Assembly (NCBI RefSeq): GCF_022698145.1
Contig: NZ_JALDAX010000005.1
Coordinates: 124,001-188,000 of the forward strand
Reading direction: 5' to 3'
Source: Streptomyces spinosisporus
GTDB lineage: Bacteria; Actinomycetota; Actinomycetes; Streptomycetales; Streptomycetaceae
Length of the DNA stretch: 64,000 bases
Positions 1 through 7,540 of the stretch are shown here, piece by piece. Position 1 is the stretch's first letter. Every line of letters starts with the position of its first letter. The notes under the pieces are model-generated. The model had not been told where the DNA came from. It saw nothing but the letters and a program-made list of their open reading frames with translations, and made no database searches. The position numbers and the translations under genes were made by a program.

Positions 1-1451
1 ATGCGGCCGACCGGGCCGAAGACCCGCAGGATCACCGCGCCCAGGACCCGTACGACACCTCCCGCGAGCAGCGGGCCGATGACGACGAACCCGATGAGCG
101 AGAGGACCACGCCGAGGCCGAGCCACAGCGAGCCGTCCTTGGCCTTGTCGACGCCCGCCGCCAGATAGAGGCAGTAGCCGCCGGCGCCGGTCAGCACCAC
201 GCCGACCAGGGCACGGATCCGTCCGGCCTTCGCGTCGGCCGGGGCTCCGGCGTCGCGCAGCGCGGCCATCGGGGAGACCTTGCCGGCCCGGCGTGCGGGC
301 AGATAGGCGGCGAGGACGGTGACGACGACGCCGAGCAGCAGGCCGACGACCGGGGTGCTCCAGGCGACCGTCAGATCGCTGGTCGACAGGTGCATGCCCA
401 TCTTGCCCATGAGCTTCATCAGCCCGACCGCGAGACCGACGCCCGCGCCGACACCCAGCACCGAGCCGAAGACTCCGAGCAGCGTCGCCTCGACCAGCAC
501 GGACCGGTTGACCTGCTTGCGGCTGGAGCCGATGGCCCGCATCAGGCCGATCTCACGGGTGCGCTGGGCGACCAGCATCGAGAAGGTGTTGATGATCAGG
601 AAGATGCCGACGAGGAAGGCGATCCCGGCGAAGCCGAGCATCGCGTACTTCATGACGTTCATGAAGCCCTCGACGTCCTTCTGGTTGGCGTCGGCGGTCT
701 CCTTGGCGGTCTGCACCTTGTAGCCGGCGCCGAGGGCCGCGCGGACGTTCTGCTTCAGCTGCGGGTCGCTCACCCCGGAGGCGGCCGTGACGTTGACGTT
801 CGTGTAGACGCCCGTCCGGCCGACCAGCGTCTGCTGCGCCGTCTTCGTGTCCAGGTAGAAGATCGCCGCGCCGGGGTTGGTGACCTGGAAGTCGGCGATG
901 CCGGAGATCTTCGCGTGGTGCGTGCCGACCGCGCTGATCACGCCGAGCTCGTCGCCGAGCTCGAGGTGGTGCTTGTCGGCGGTGTCGGCGTCCACCATCA
1001 CCTGGTCCGTGCCCTTGGGCGCCGTACCGGAGGTGATCTTCATGGTGCGGGCGTCGTTGCCGTTCCAGCTGCCGACGATGGTCGGGGCGCCGCTGGAGGG
1101 CGAGAGGTTGTCCTTCTTGTCGTCGACGACCGTGACGGAGGTCGAGAAGACGGTCCCCTCCGCCGACTTCACGCCCTGCGCCCCGCGCACCTCGGCGAGC
1201 ACGGAGGCCGGCATGACCGGCGGCCTGCCGTTGTCGGAGGTGGTCTCGCCGCTGTCCGAGGCGCCCTTGGCGCTGACCGTCACATCGGAGGAGGTCGCCT
1301 GGAACAGCTTGTCGAAGGTGGTGTTCATGGTGTCGGTGAACACCAGCGTCCCGCAGACGAAGGCCACCGACAGCAGCACGGCGATCGCCGAGAGGGCCAT
1401 TCGGCCCTTGTGCGCGAAGAAGTTGCGCATCGAGGTCTTCAGGACGGTCAT
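1..1451 (-). CDS. ABC transporter permease, MacB/FtsX type (3' end cut by window edge)
   Basis: About 483 codons are visible and the frame stays open to base 1, so the C-terminus is missing. There is an N-terminal membrane segment (MRNFFAHKGRMALSAIAVLL), then a large extracytoplasmic MacB_PCD-like domain (about residues 40-250), then FtsX-type membrane segments with the cytoplasmic signature REIGLMRAIGSS. MacB-type permeases move peptides, lipids or drugs out of the membrane or drive envelope enzymes. The substrate cannot be read here. The ATG at 1451 overlaps the stop of the ATPase gene (ATGA, 1448-1451), so the two are translationally coupled and form one exporter. Confidence 0.9.
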   Translation of the reverse strand, partial: MTVLKTSMRNFFAHKGRMALSAIAVLLSVAFVCGTLVFTDTMNTTFDKLFQATSSDVTVSAKGASDSGETTSDNGRPPVMPASVLAEVRGAQGVKSAEGTVFSTSVTVVDDKKDNLSPSSGAPTIVGSWNGNDARTMKITSGTAPKGTDQVMVDADTADKHHLELGDELGVISAVGTHHAKISGIADFQVTNPGAAIFYLDTKTAQQTLVGRTGVYTNVNVTAASGVSDPQLKQNVRAALGAGYKVQTAKETADANQKDVEGFMNVMKYAMLGFAGIAFLVGIFLIINTFSMLVAQRTREIGLMRAIGSSRKQVNRSVLVEATLLGVFGSVLGVGAGVGLAVGLMKLMGKMGMHLSTSDLTVAWSTPVVGLLLGVVVTVLAAYLPARRAGKVSPMAALRDAGAPADAKAGRIRALVGVVLTGAGGYCLYLAAGVDKAKDGSLWLGLGVVLSLIGFVVIGPLLAGGVVRVLGAVILRVFGPVGR

Positions 1452-2236
1452 GACGTACGCCCCCGGGCGTCGAAGTCCTTCATGCGGTCGAGGACGGCGT
1501 CCGCGGTGGGCTTGTACATCTCGTCGACGATCCGGCCGTCGGCGAGGTACAGGACACGGTCCGCGTACGAGGCGGCGACCGGGTCGTGCGTGACCATCAC
1601 GATGGTCTGTCCGAGCTCGTCGACGGAGCGCCGCAGGAAGCCGAGGACCTCGGCGCCGGCCCGGGAGTCCAGGTTGCCGGTCGGCTCGTCACCGAAGATG
1701 ATCTCGGGCCGGGCGGCCAGCGCACGGGCCACGGCGACGCGCTGCTGCTGGCCGCCGGAGAGCTGGGTGGGCCGGTGCCTGAGCCGGTCGGAGAGCCCGA
1801 CGGTGTCGACGACCCGCGCCAGCCACTGCTTGTCGGGCTTGCGCCCGGCGATGTCCATGGGCAGCGTGATGTTCTCCAGCGCGTTCAGCGTCGGCAGCAG
1901 GTTGAACGCCTGGAAGATGAACCCGATCCGGTCCCGGCGCAGCTGGGTGAGCTTCTTGTCATTGAGCCCGGTGATCTCGGTCTCGTCCAGGTAGATCTGA
2001 CCGGAGGTCACGGTGTCGAGCCCGGCGAGGCAGTGCATCAGCGTGGACTTGCCGGACCCCGAGGGGCCCATGATCGCGGTGAACTGGCCGCGGGCGATGT
2101 CCACGTCTACGTGATCGAGGGCGACGACGCGGGTCTCCCCGGACCCGTACGCCTTGACGACCTGTCGCGCTCGCGCGGCAACGGCCGTACGCCCTCCAGT
2201 ACCCCCGTGCCTGGGAATGGTCACGGCCGAAGTCAT
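1448..2236 (-). CDS. ABC transporter ATP-binding protein, MacB/LolD type
   Basis: The product is 262 aa. Walker A is GPSGSGKST (about residues 57-65), the ABC signature is LSGGQQQRV, and Walker B runs into the D-loop as IIFGDEPTGNLDS. The FQAFNLLPTLNALENI stretch is typical of the MacB/LolD family. The first 25 or so residues are a basic, non-conserved extension. The ATG at 2236 has GGAG a few bases upstream. It energises the permease at 1-1451, whose start overlaps this stop by 4 bases. A palindrome at 2471-2483 lies in its upstream region. Confidence 0.95.
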   Translation of the reverse strand: MTSAVTIPRHGGTGGRTAVAARARQVVKAYGSGETRVVALDHVDVDIARGQFTAIMGPSGSGKSTLMHCLAGLDTVTSGQIYLDETEITGLNDKKLTQLRRDRIGFIFQAFNLLPTLNALENITLPMDIAGRKPDKQWLARVVDTVGLSDRLRHRPTQLSGGQQQRVAVARALAARPEIIFGDEPTGNLDSRAGAEVLGFLRRSVDELGQTIVMVTHDPVAASYADRVLYLADGRIVDEMYKPTADAVLDRMKDFDARGRTS

Positions 2237-2613
2237 GGTAAGTCTCCTATGTCGGGCAGCAGATGAATCGCTCGAACTGGTACGTGCATGAGTCTGATCC
2301 TGCGAAGGGGTCCGGCGCGCTGGTGCCCAGCACCCTCTTCTACGGGGGAAAACCCCACCCCCGTCGGTTCGGTCAGCCGCCCCCCAGCGGCGTAAAGCCA
2401 GGTTAAGGACGCCCTCGGCCCGTCTCGTCCTCCAGCGGGACGAACCCTCCCCGAGCCGTAGTACGGAGGAACCCCTAAGGGGTCTCCACCGACGGGTGGA
2501 GCCGATCTAGGGGTTCGGTCCACCCACCGGCCCACTCACCCTGCACCCTGCCGCGACGTGAGGGTCAAGTGGCACAGTGGTCCGGGCAGATAGATGCATG
2601 GGGAAGGAATCCG
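2237..2613. promoter_or_regulatory. Divergent control region between ABC exporter and MFS exporter, with a 13-bp palindrome
   Basis: This non-coding stretch of 377 bases separates divergently read transporter genes. It holds a perfect palindrome ACCCCTAAGGGGT at 2471-2483 and a partial second copy, CTAGGGGTTC, near 2508-2517. Both could be operator half-sites for a regulator not encoded next door. No convincing gene is visible: a 100-codon minus-strand open frame here has no family resemblance and covers the promoter region. Confidence 0.45.
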
Positions 2614-4116
2614 GTGGACCAGGGGGACACGGAAACACGGGCGTCGGTGGCCGGCGAGCGACCGCGGGACGCCCGCAGACGGGGGGCCGTGGTCGCCGCG
2701 CTGATGCTGGCGATGGCGCTCGCCGCCCTCGACGCCACCATCGTCTCGACGGCCGTCCCCCAGATCGTCGGGGACCTCGGCGGCTTCTCGGTCTTCTCCT
2801 GGCTCTTCTCCGGCTATCTGCTCGCGGTGACGGTGACCCTCCCGGTCTACGGCAAGCTGTCCGACACCTTCGGCCGCAAGCCGGTCCTGGTCGCGGGCGC
2901 GTCCGTCTTCCTGCTCGGCTCGCTGCTGTGCGCGGTGGCGTGGAACATGGGCGCGCTGATCGCGTTCCGGATCGTGCAGGGACTGGGCGGCGGGGCGTTG
3001 CAGGGCACCGTCCAGACGCTCGCCGCCGACCTCTACCCCCTCAAGGACCGCCCCAGGATCCAGGCGAAGCTGTCCACGGTGTGGGCGGTGTCGGCGGTGG
3101 CCGGGCCCGGACTCGGCGGGATCCTCGCGGCCTACGCCGACTGGCGCTGGATCTTCCTGGTCAACCTCCCCATCGGGGCAGTGGCGTTGTGGCTGATCGT
3201 CCGTCATCTCCACGAGCCCGCGCGGGAGTCGGCGGGCCGGCCCCGTATCGACTGGGCGGGCGCGCTGGCGGTGTTCGCCTGCGGGGGTGTGCTGCTGACC
3301 GCGCTGGTGCAGGGCGGGGTGGCCTGGCCCTGGCTGTCGGCGCCCTCAATGGCCCTGTTCGGTACAGGACTTGTGCTGGTCGCGGTCGTGGTGCTGGTCG
3401 AGCGCCGGGCGGCCGAGCCGATCATCCCCGGGTGGGTGTGGCGCCGCCGGACGATCGCGGCGGTGAATCTGGCGCTGGCCGCGCTCGGGCTGCTCATGGT
3501 GGCACCGAGCGTCTTCCTGCCGACGTATGCGCAGGCGGTGCTCGGTCTCGCTCCGGTGAGCGCCGGATTCGTGCTGTCCGTATGGACGTTGAGCTGGCCG
3601 GTGTCGGCGGCGCTGAGCCAGCACGTGTACCGCAGGATCGGCTTCCGCCACACCGCGATGCTCGGCATCGGGACGGCCGCGCTGATCCTGTTCGCCTTCC
3701 CGCTCCTGCCGTATCCCGGTGCCGCCTGGCAGCCGACACTGCTGATGCTGTGCCTCGGCGCAGCCCTCGGCCTCTTCCAGCTCCCGCTGATCGTGGGCGT
3801 GCAGTCCACCGTGCGGTGGGCGGAGCGGGGGACGACGACGGCGTCCGTCCTCTTCTGCCGGCAGACCGGCCAGACGATCGGCGCCTCGGTCTTCGGCGCG
3901 GTCGCCAACGGCGTGCTCGCCTCCCGTCTCGGCGGCGCGGGCGACCTGGACTCGGTGACCCGGGACCTGGATTCGGGCGCGGTGCCGGAGGGGACGCGGC
4001 GGGCGATCGCGGACGCGGTGCACTCGGTGTACCTCGGCGCGGGATGCGCGGCCGCCGCGGCTTTCTTCGTCCTGCTCTTCCTCGCACCCCGGCGATTCCC
4101 GGTCCTCAAGGACTGA
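2614..4116 (+). CDS. MFS drug exporter, DHA2 (14-TMS) type
   Basis: This is a multidrug-type proton antiporter of 500 aa. The N-terminus has the motif LDATIVSTAVPQIVGDLGG (DHA2 motif D1), and GKLSDTFGRKPV is motif A between TM2 and TM3. About 14 hydrophobic segments follow. I chose GTG 2614 because AAGGA at 2604-2608 is correctly spaced. An upstream in-frame GTG at 2569 has no ribosome site. Substrate is unknown, and no adjacent TetR gene is present. It is read divergently from the ABC exporter. Confidence 0.9.
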   Translation: MDQGDTETRASVAGERPRDARRRGAVVAALMLAMALAALDATIVSTAVPQIVGDLGGFSVFSWLFSGYLLAVTVTLPVYGKLSDTFGRKPVLVAGASVFLLGSLLCAVAWNMGALIAFRIVQGLGGGALQGTVQTLAADLYPLKDRPRIQAKLSTVWAVSAVAGPGLGGILAAYADWRWIFLVNLPIGAVALWLIVRHLHEPARESAGRPRIDWAGALAVFACGGVLLTALVQGGVAWPWLSAPSMALFGTGLVLVAVVVLVERRAAEPIIPGWVWRRRTIAAVNLALAALGLLMVAPSVFLPTYAQAVLGLAPVSAGFVLSVWTLSWPVSAALSQHVYRRIGFRHTAMLGIGTAALILFAFPLLPYPGAAWQPTLLMLCLGAALGLFQLPLIVGVQSTVRWAERGTTTASVLFCRQTGQTIGASVFGAVANGVLASRLGGAGDLDSVTRDLDSGAVPEGTRRAIADAVHSVYLGAGCAAAAAFFVLLFLAPRRFPVLKD

Positions 4117-4310
4117 ACGGACCGACCGGACCGACCTGACCGGCTGACCGCCCTGACGGACCGCCAAAAGTCTGAGTTAACGGGGGTAACACCGCAGGTC
4201 AGCGAAGTAAGCGCATACCGACCGATCAGTTTGGTGAAAACCTCGCGCGCCGCCCGTACCGCCGAGTAGCCTCCGCCGGACCGGCCCCGAGCCGCTCAAG
4301 GAGCACCGGT

Positions 4311-4748
4311 ATGTCCTACGACCCGTCCCCCCACCCGCCGCCACGCCCTCACGTGTCACCCGCGTACGACATGACGTACCCGTGGCAGCCGCCCCTGACC
4401 GATCCCGCGCCGACCGACCGGCGCCGACCGGCCGAGCCCGCCCTCGGGCACCACAGCGATCTGCGGATCCTGCGCAGCGCCTACCGCTGGCAGCGGCGTA
4501 CCGCCACCCTCACCGCGCTCGGCTACTTCACGCTGTTCTTGATCCTTTCGGCGTTCGCGCCGTCGTTCATGACACACGAGGTCGCCTCCGGACTGCCCGC
4601 CGGGCTGCTGCTCGCGCTGCTGCAGATCCCGGTCACCTGGCTGGCCATCGCGCTGTACGAGCACACGGCCGGCCGCTACGTCGACCCGATCGCCGCCCGT
4701 ATCCGCAAGCAGTCCGAGGTGGACGCCAAGCGGGAGGCGGCGCGATGA
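4311..4748 (+). CDS. DUF485 small membrane protein
   Basis: The product is 145 aa. A proline-rich cytoplasmic N-terminus (residues 1-45) is followed by a DUF485 domain: LRSAYRWQRRTATLTALGYF, a first membrane segment, then a second segment and YVDPIAARIRKQSE. DUF485 proteins (the YjcH family) are encoded beside acetate-type SSS symporters. Here the stop overlaps the start of the symporter gene (ATGA, 4745-4748), which supports a shared complex. GGAG lies about 10 bases before the ATG. Confidence 0.9.
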   Translation: MSYDPSPHPPPRPHVSPAYDMTYPWQPPLTDPAPTDRRRPAEPALGHHSDLRILRSAYRWQRRTATLTALGYFTLFLILSAFAPSFMTHEVASGLPAGLLLALLQIPVTWLAIALYEHTAGRYVDPIAARIRKQSEVDAKREAAR

Positions 4749-6355
4749 CCGGGTTCAGCGGCAACGCCCAGGCCATGTCCCTCGTCGCCTTCTCCGCCGT
4801 CGCCACGATCACGCTGCTGCTGTGCGTGATGACGGGCCCGGACGGCGACGACCTCGACGAGTTCTACACCGGCTACGGCTCCCTCTCCCCCATGCGCAAC
4901 GGCCTCGCGATCGCGGGCGACTACATCTCCGCGGCGAGCGTGCTGGGCACCGGCGGCGTGATCGCCCTGTGCGGCTACGACGGGATCGCGCTGGCCCTGA
5001 GCACCGCGCTGTCGCTGATGCTGCTGATGTTCCTGCTGGCCGAACCGCTGCGCAACGCGGGCCGGTTCACCGTGGGCGACGCGATCGCACGGCGCATGCC
5101 GGGCCGCTCCGTGCGCATCGCCGCCTGCGCGGTGACCATCGCCGCACTGCTGCCCCTGATGCTGGTCCAACTGGCCGGAACGGGACAGCTGCTGGCCTTC
5201 ATCCTGGGTTTCTCCGGCGATTCCCTGCAGACGGGCTGCATCATCGGCCTCGGCGCCCTGATGATCAGCTACGCGGCCATCGGCGGCATGAAGGGCACCG
5301 CCCTCATCCAGATCCTGAAGATCGTGATGCTCCTGGGATCGGGCGCCGTGGTCGCCGTACTGATGCTGCGCCGCTTCGACTGGGACCCGGGCGCGCTGTT
5401 CACCGCGGCCGCGGCGCAGAGCGGGGTCGGCTCCCGCTTCCTGCAGTCCGGGGTGCAGTTCACCGGCAGCTCCCACCCCCGCCTGGACATGATCACCTCG
5501 GAGCTGACGGTCGTCCTCGGCGGCGCCTGTCTGCCGCACGTCACCATGCGCATGTACACCGCGCGCAGCGCCCGCCAGGTGCGGCGTTCCATGTCGTGGG
5601 CGGTGTCGCTGGTGGTGCTGTTCGTCCTCATCATCACGGTGATCGGCTTCGGCGCCACGGCGCTGATCGGGCGTGCGGTGATCGCGGGGGCGGACCCGCA
5701 GGGCAACACGGCCTACCTGCTGGGCTCGCGCGCGGCCTTCGGCCCGGAGATCTCCACGGCCGAAACGTTCCTGTTCACCACGGTGACGACCGCGATCTTC
5801 CTGACCCTGCTGGCCTCGGTCGCGGGCATGATCCTCGCCTGCGCCAACTCCCTCGCCCATGACGTCTTCGCGACCCGTGTGCAGGAGATGTCGGAGCGCC
5901 GCGAGATGACCCTGGCCCGGGTCTCGGCCCTCGCGGTCGGCGTCCCGGCGATCCTGCTGGCCACCCTGGTCCAGCACCGCAGCCTGCAGCCCCTGGTGAC
6001 GCTCTCCTTCTGCCTGGGCGCCTCCGCCCTCGCCCCCGCGCTGGTCTACAGCCTCTTCTGGCGCCGCTACACCCGCAGCGGCCTGCTGTGGACCCTCATC
6101 GGCGGCTCGGCGGCGGTCCTGCTGCTGATGCCGGGCACCAACCTGGTCTCCGGCTCACCGATCTCGGCGTTCCCCGACGCCGACGTCAACTGGTTCCCGT
6201 TCACCACGACGGGCCTGGTGACGATCCCCCTGGGCTTCGCCTTCGGCTGGCTGGGCACCGTCATCTCCGGCCGCAGGGCCTCGGAGGAACAGCGCCACCA
6301 GTACGAGGCGGTGGAGGGCTGGATCCTGGCGGGGGCGGTGCGCAGGAGCGGCTGA
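4745..6355 (+). CDS. Sodium:solute symporter, ActP-like (acetate/monocarboxylate)
   Basis: The product is 536 aa with about 13 membrane segments. The family signature appears early as DEFYTGYGSLSPMRNGLAIAG with GDYISAASVLG, and GAVVAVLMLRRF and LPHVTMRMYTA follow. Together with the overlapping DUF485 gene this matches the YjcH-ActP pair that takes up acetate and related short carboxylates with a cation. The ATG at 4745 is inside the previous stop, so expression is coupled. A strong hairpin at 6392-6429 ends the operon. Confidence 0.9.
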   Translation: MTGFSGNAQAMSLVAFSAVATITLLLCVMTGPDGDDLDEFYTGYGSLSPMRNGLAIAGDYISAASVLGTGGVIALCGYDGIALALSTALSLMLLMFLLAEPLRNAGRFTVGDAIARRMPGRSVRIAACAVTIAALLPLMLVQLAGTGQLLAFILGFSGDSLQTGCIIGLGALMISYAAIGGMKGTALIQILKIVMLLGSGAVVAVLMLRRFDWDPGALFTAAAAQSGVGSRFLQSGVQFTGSSHPRLDMITSELTVVLGGACLPHVTMRMYTARSARQVRRSMSWAVSLVVLFVLIITVIGFGATALIGRAVIAGADPQGNTAYLLGSRAAFGPEISTAETFLFTTVTTAIFLTLLASVAGMILACANSLAHDVFATRVQEMSERREMTLARVSALAVGVPAILLATLVQHRSLQPLVTLSFCLGASALAPALVYSLFWRRYTRSGLLWTLIGGSAAVLLLMPGTNLVSGSPISAFPDADVNWFPFTTTGLVTIPLGFAFGWLGTVISGRRASEEQRHQYEAVEGWILAGAVRRSG

Positions 6356-6391
6356 GCAGCCGGGCGGCCGAGCACCGGGTGTTACGCCGAC

Positions 6392-6429
6392 GGCGAGCGG
6401 CCGGGGTCCCCGCACCCCGGCCGCTCGCC
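6392..6429. terminator. Bidirectional hairpin terminator
   Basis: A perfect 16-bp inverted repeat (6392-6407 and 6414-6429) with a 6-base loop lies between the convergent symporter and coiled-coil genes. There is no T-tract, which is usual for Streptomyces terminators. Confidence 0.8.
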
Positions 6430-6443
6430 CGTCACTGCACCCG

Positions 6444-7331
6444 TCACTCCCCCGACGCCGAACCCGTCAGCGCCGTGAGGCTGTTGCGTACGACGTCCAT
6501 CTCCGCCTGCACGCCGCCGGAGCGCTCCTCGTGCTCGCGCAGCACCCGCTCCGTCTCCCGGGCGATCTGCTCCTCGTGCGCGCGGGCCGCCGCAAGGATC
6601 TCGGCGGCGCGCTCGCGCGCCTCCTCCTGGCTGCGCCGGTCGAACTCCTCCGCCTGCGCGAACTCCCGCTCCGCCGCGGCCAGTTCCGCCTCCGCGCGGG
6701 CCATGCGCTCGGCCCCCCGGGCATCGCGCCCGGCGAACCGGTCGGACTCCAGCTGCTCCACCTCGGCCCACCGCCGCGCGCACTCCCTGGCCTGCTCGGT
6801 GAGCATCGCGGACGTACGCTGCCGCACCTCCCGCAGCGCGGTCAGCGCCTCGCCGCGGCCCTCCTTCACCGCGCGCCGGGCCTCGACGCGGATCTCGTCG
6901 GCCTCGGCCTGCGCCGCGAGGAGCCGGTGACGGGCGCGGTCCTCGGCCTCGGCGCGCACGGCGTCGGCATGCGCCTGCGCCGCGTCCCGCACGCCGTTCG
7001 CGTGCTCCTCGGCCTCCTCGGCGAGCCGCCGGACCTCCTGCCGCGCCCTCTCCCGCACGGCCTCGGCCTCCTCCAGCGCCGACTGGAACAGCCGCCGCGC
7101 GCCCTCGCCGAGGGTCTCGTACGACTGCGGGGCCAGCTGCGCCACATGCTCCTGCAGCAGCTCGGCCTCCACCTCCATGTCCCGGGCGAGCACGGTGAGC
7201 CGGGCCGCCCGCTCCCAGGCGGCGTCCCGGTCCTTCGAGAGCGCCTCGGCGAGGGCCTCGACCTGTTCGGGGCAGTAGCCACGCCCTCGTAGGACTCCGA
7301 AGCCGTGGGGCGAGACCGGCGTGCTGCGCAT
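6444..7331 (-). CDS. FilP/Scy-like coiled-coil protein (annotated in relatives as cellulose-binding protein)
   Basis: The product is 295 aa, rich in Ala, Glu and Arg. Almost all of it from residue 40 to 280 is predicted coiled coil with heptads such as LEEAEAVRERARQEVRRLAE. The N-terminus SPHGFGVLRGRGYCPEQVEA resembles the short polarity motif shared by Streptomyces Scy and FilP and by DivIVA-type proteins. Such proteins build intermediate-filament-like scaffolds near hyphal tips. I chose ATG 7331 because the 42 upstream codons are Cys-rich and unlike the family. It has no operon partner. Confidence 0.8.
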   Translation of the reverse strand: MRSTPVSPHGFGVLRGRGYCPEQVEALAEALSKDRDAAWERAARLTVLARDMEVEAELLQEHVAQLAPQSYETLGEGARRLFQSALEEAEAVRERARQEVRRLAEEAEEHANGVRDAAQAHADAVRAEAEDRARHRLLAAQAEADEIRVEARRAVKEGRGEALTALREVRQRTSAMLTEQARECARRWAEVEQLESDRFAGRDARGAERMARAEAELAAAEREFAQAEEFDRRSQEEARERAAEILAAARAHEEQIARETERVLREHEERSGGVQAEMDVVRNSLTALTGSASGE

Positions 7332-7463
7332 CCTGGGACCCCTCTCCGCCGAACGGGCGCGACATGATGATTTCGCGCACATCTTGATATATCGGACGGA
7401 AGTCTTCATAACGCGACACTCCGGGCACCTCTCGCAAGTGCTCACATGCGGTCGCACGCGAAA

Positions 7464-7499
7464 GGGCCGGGCCCGTCGTCGAAACGACCGGCCCGGCCC
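7464..7499 (-). terminator. Hairpin terminator of the SUKH-4 gene
   Basis: A 15-bp inverted repeat (7464-7478 and 7485-7499, one mismatch) with loop TCGAAA lies about 40 bases beyond the SUKH-4 stop. It separates the toxin/immunity block from the coiled-coil gene. Confidence 0.7.
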
Positions 7500-7540
7500 C
7501 TCGGGGTCGGATCAGCGCGGAACGCGTCAGCGGCGGCGCA

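Noticed and set aside
2233..2535. 100-codon minus-strand frame upstream of the ABC ATPase
   Set aside because: No family resemblance or ribosome site, and it occupies the divergent promoter region with the palindrome.
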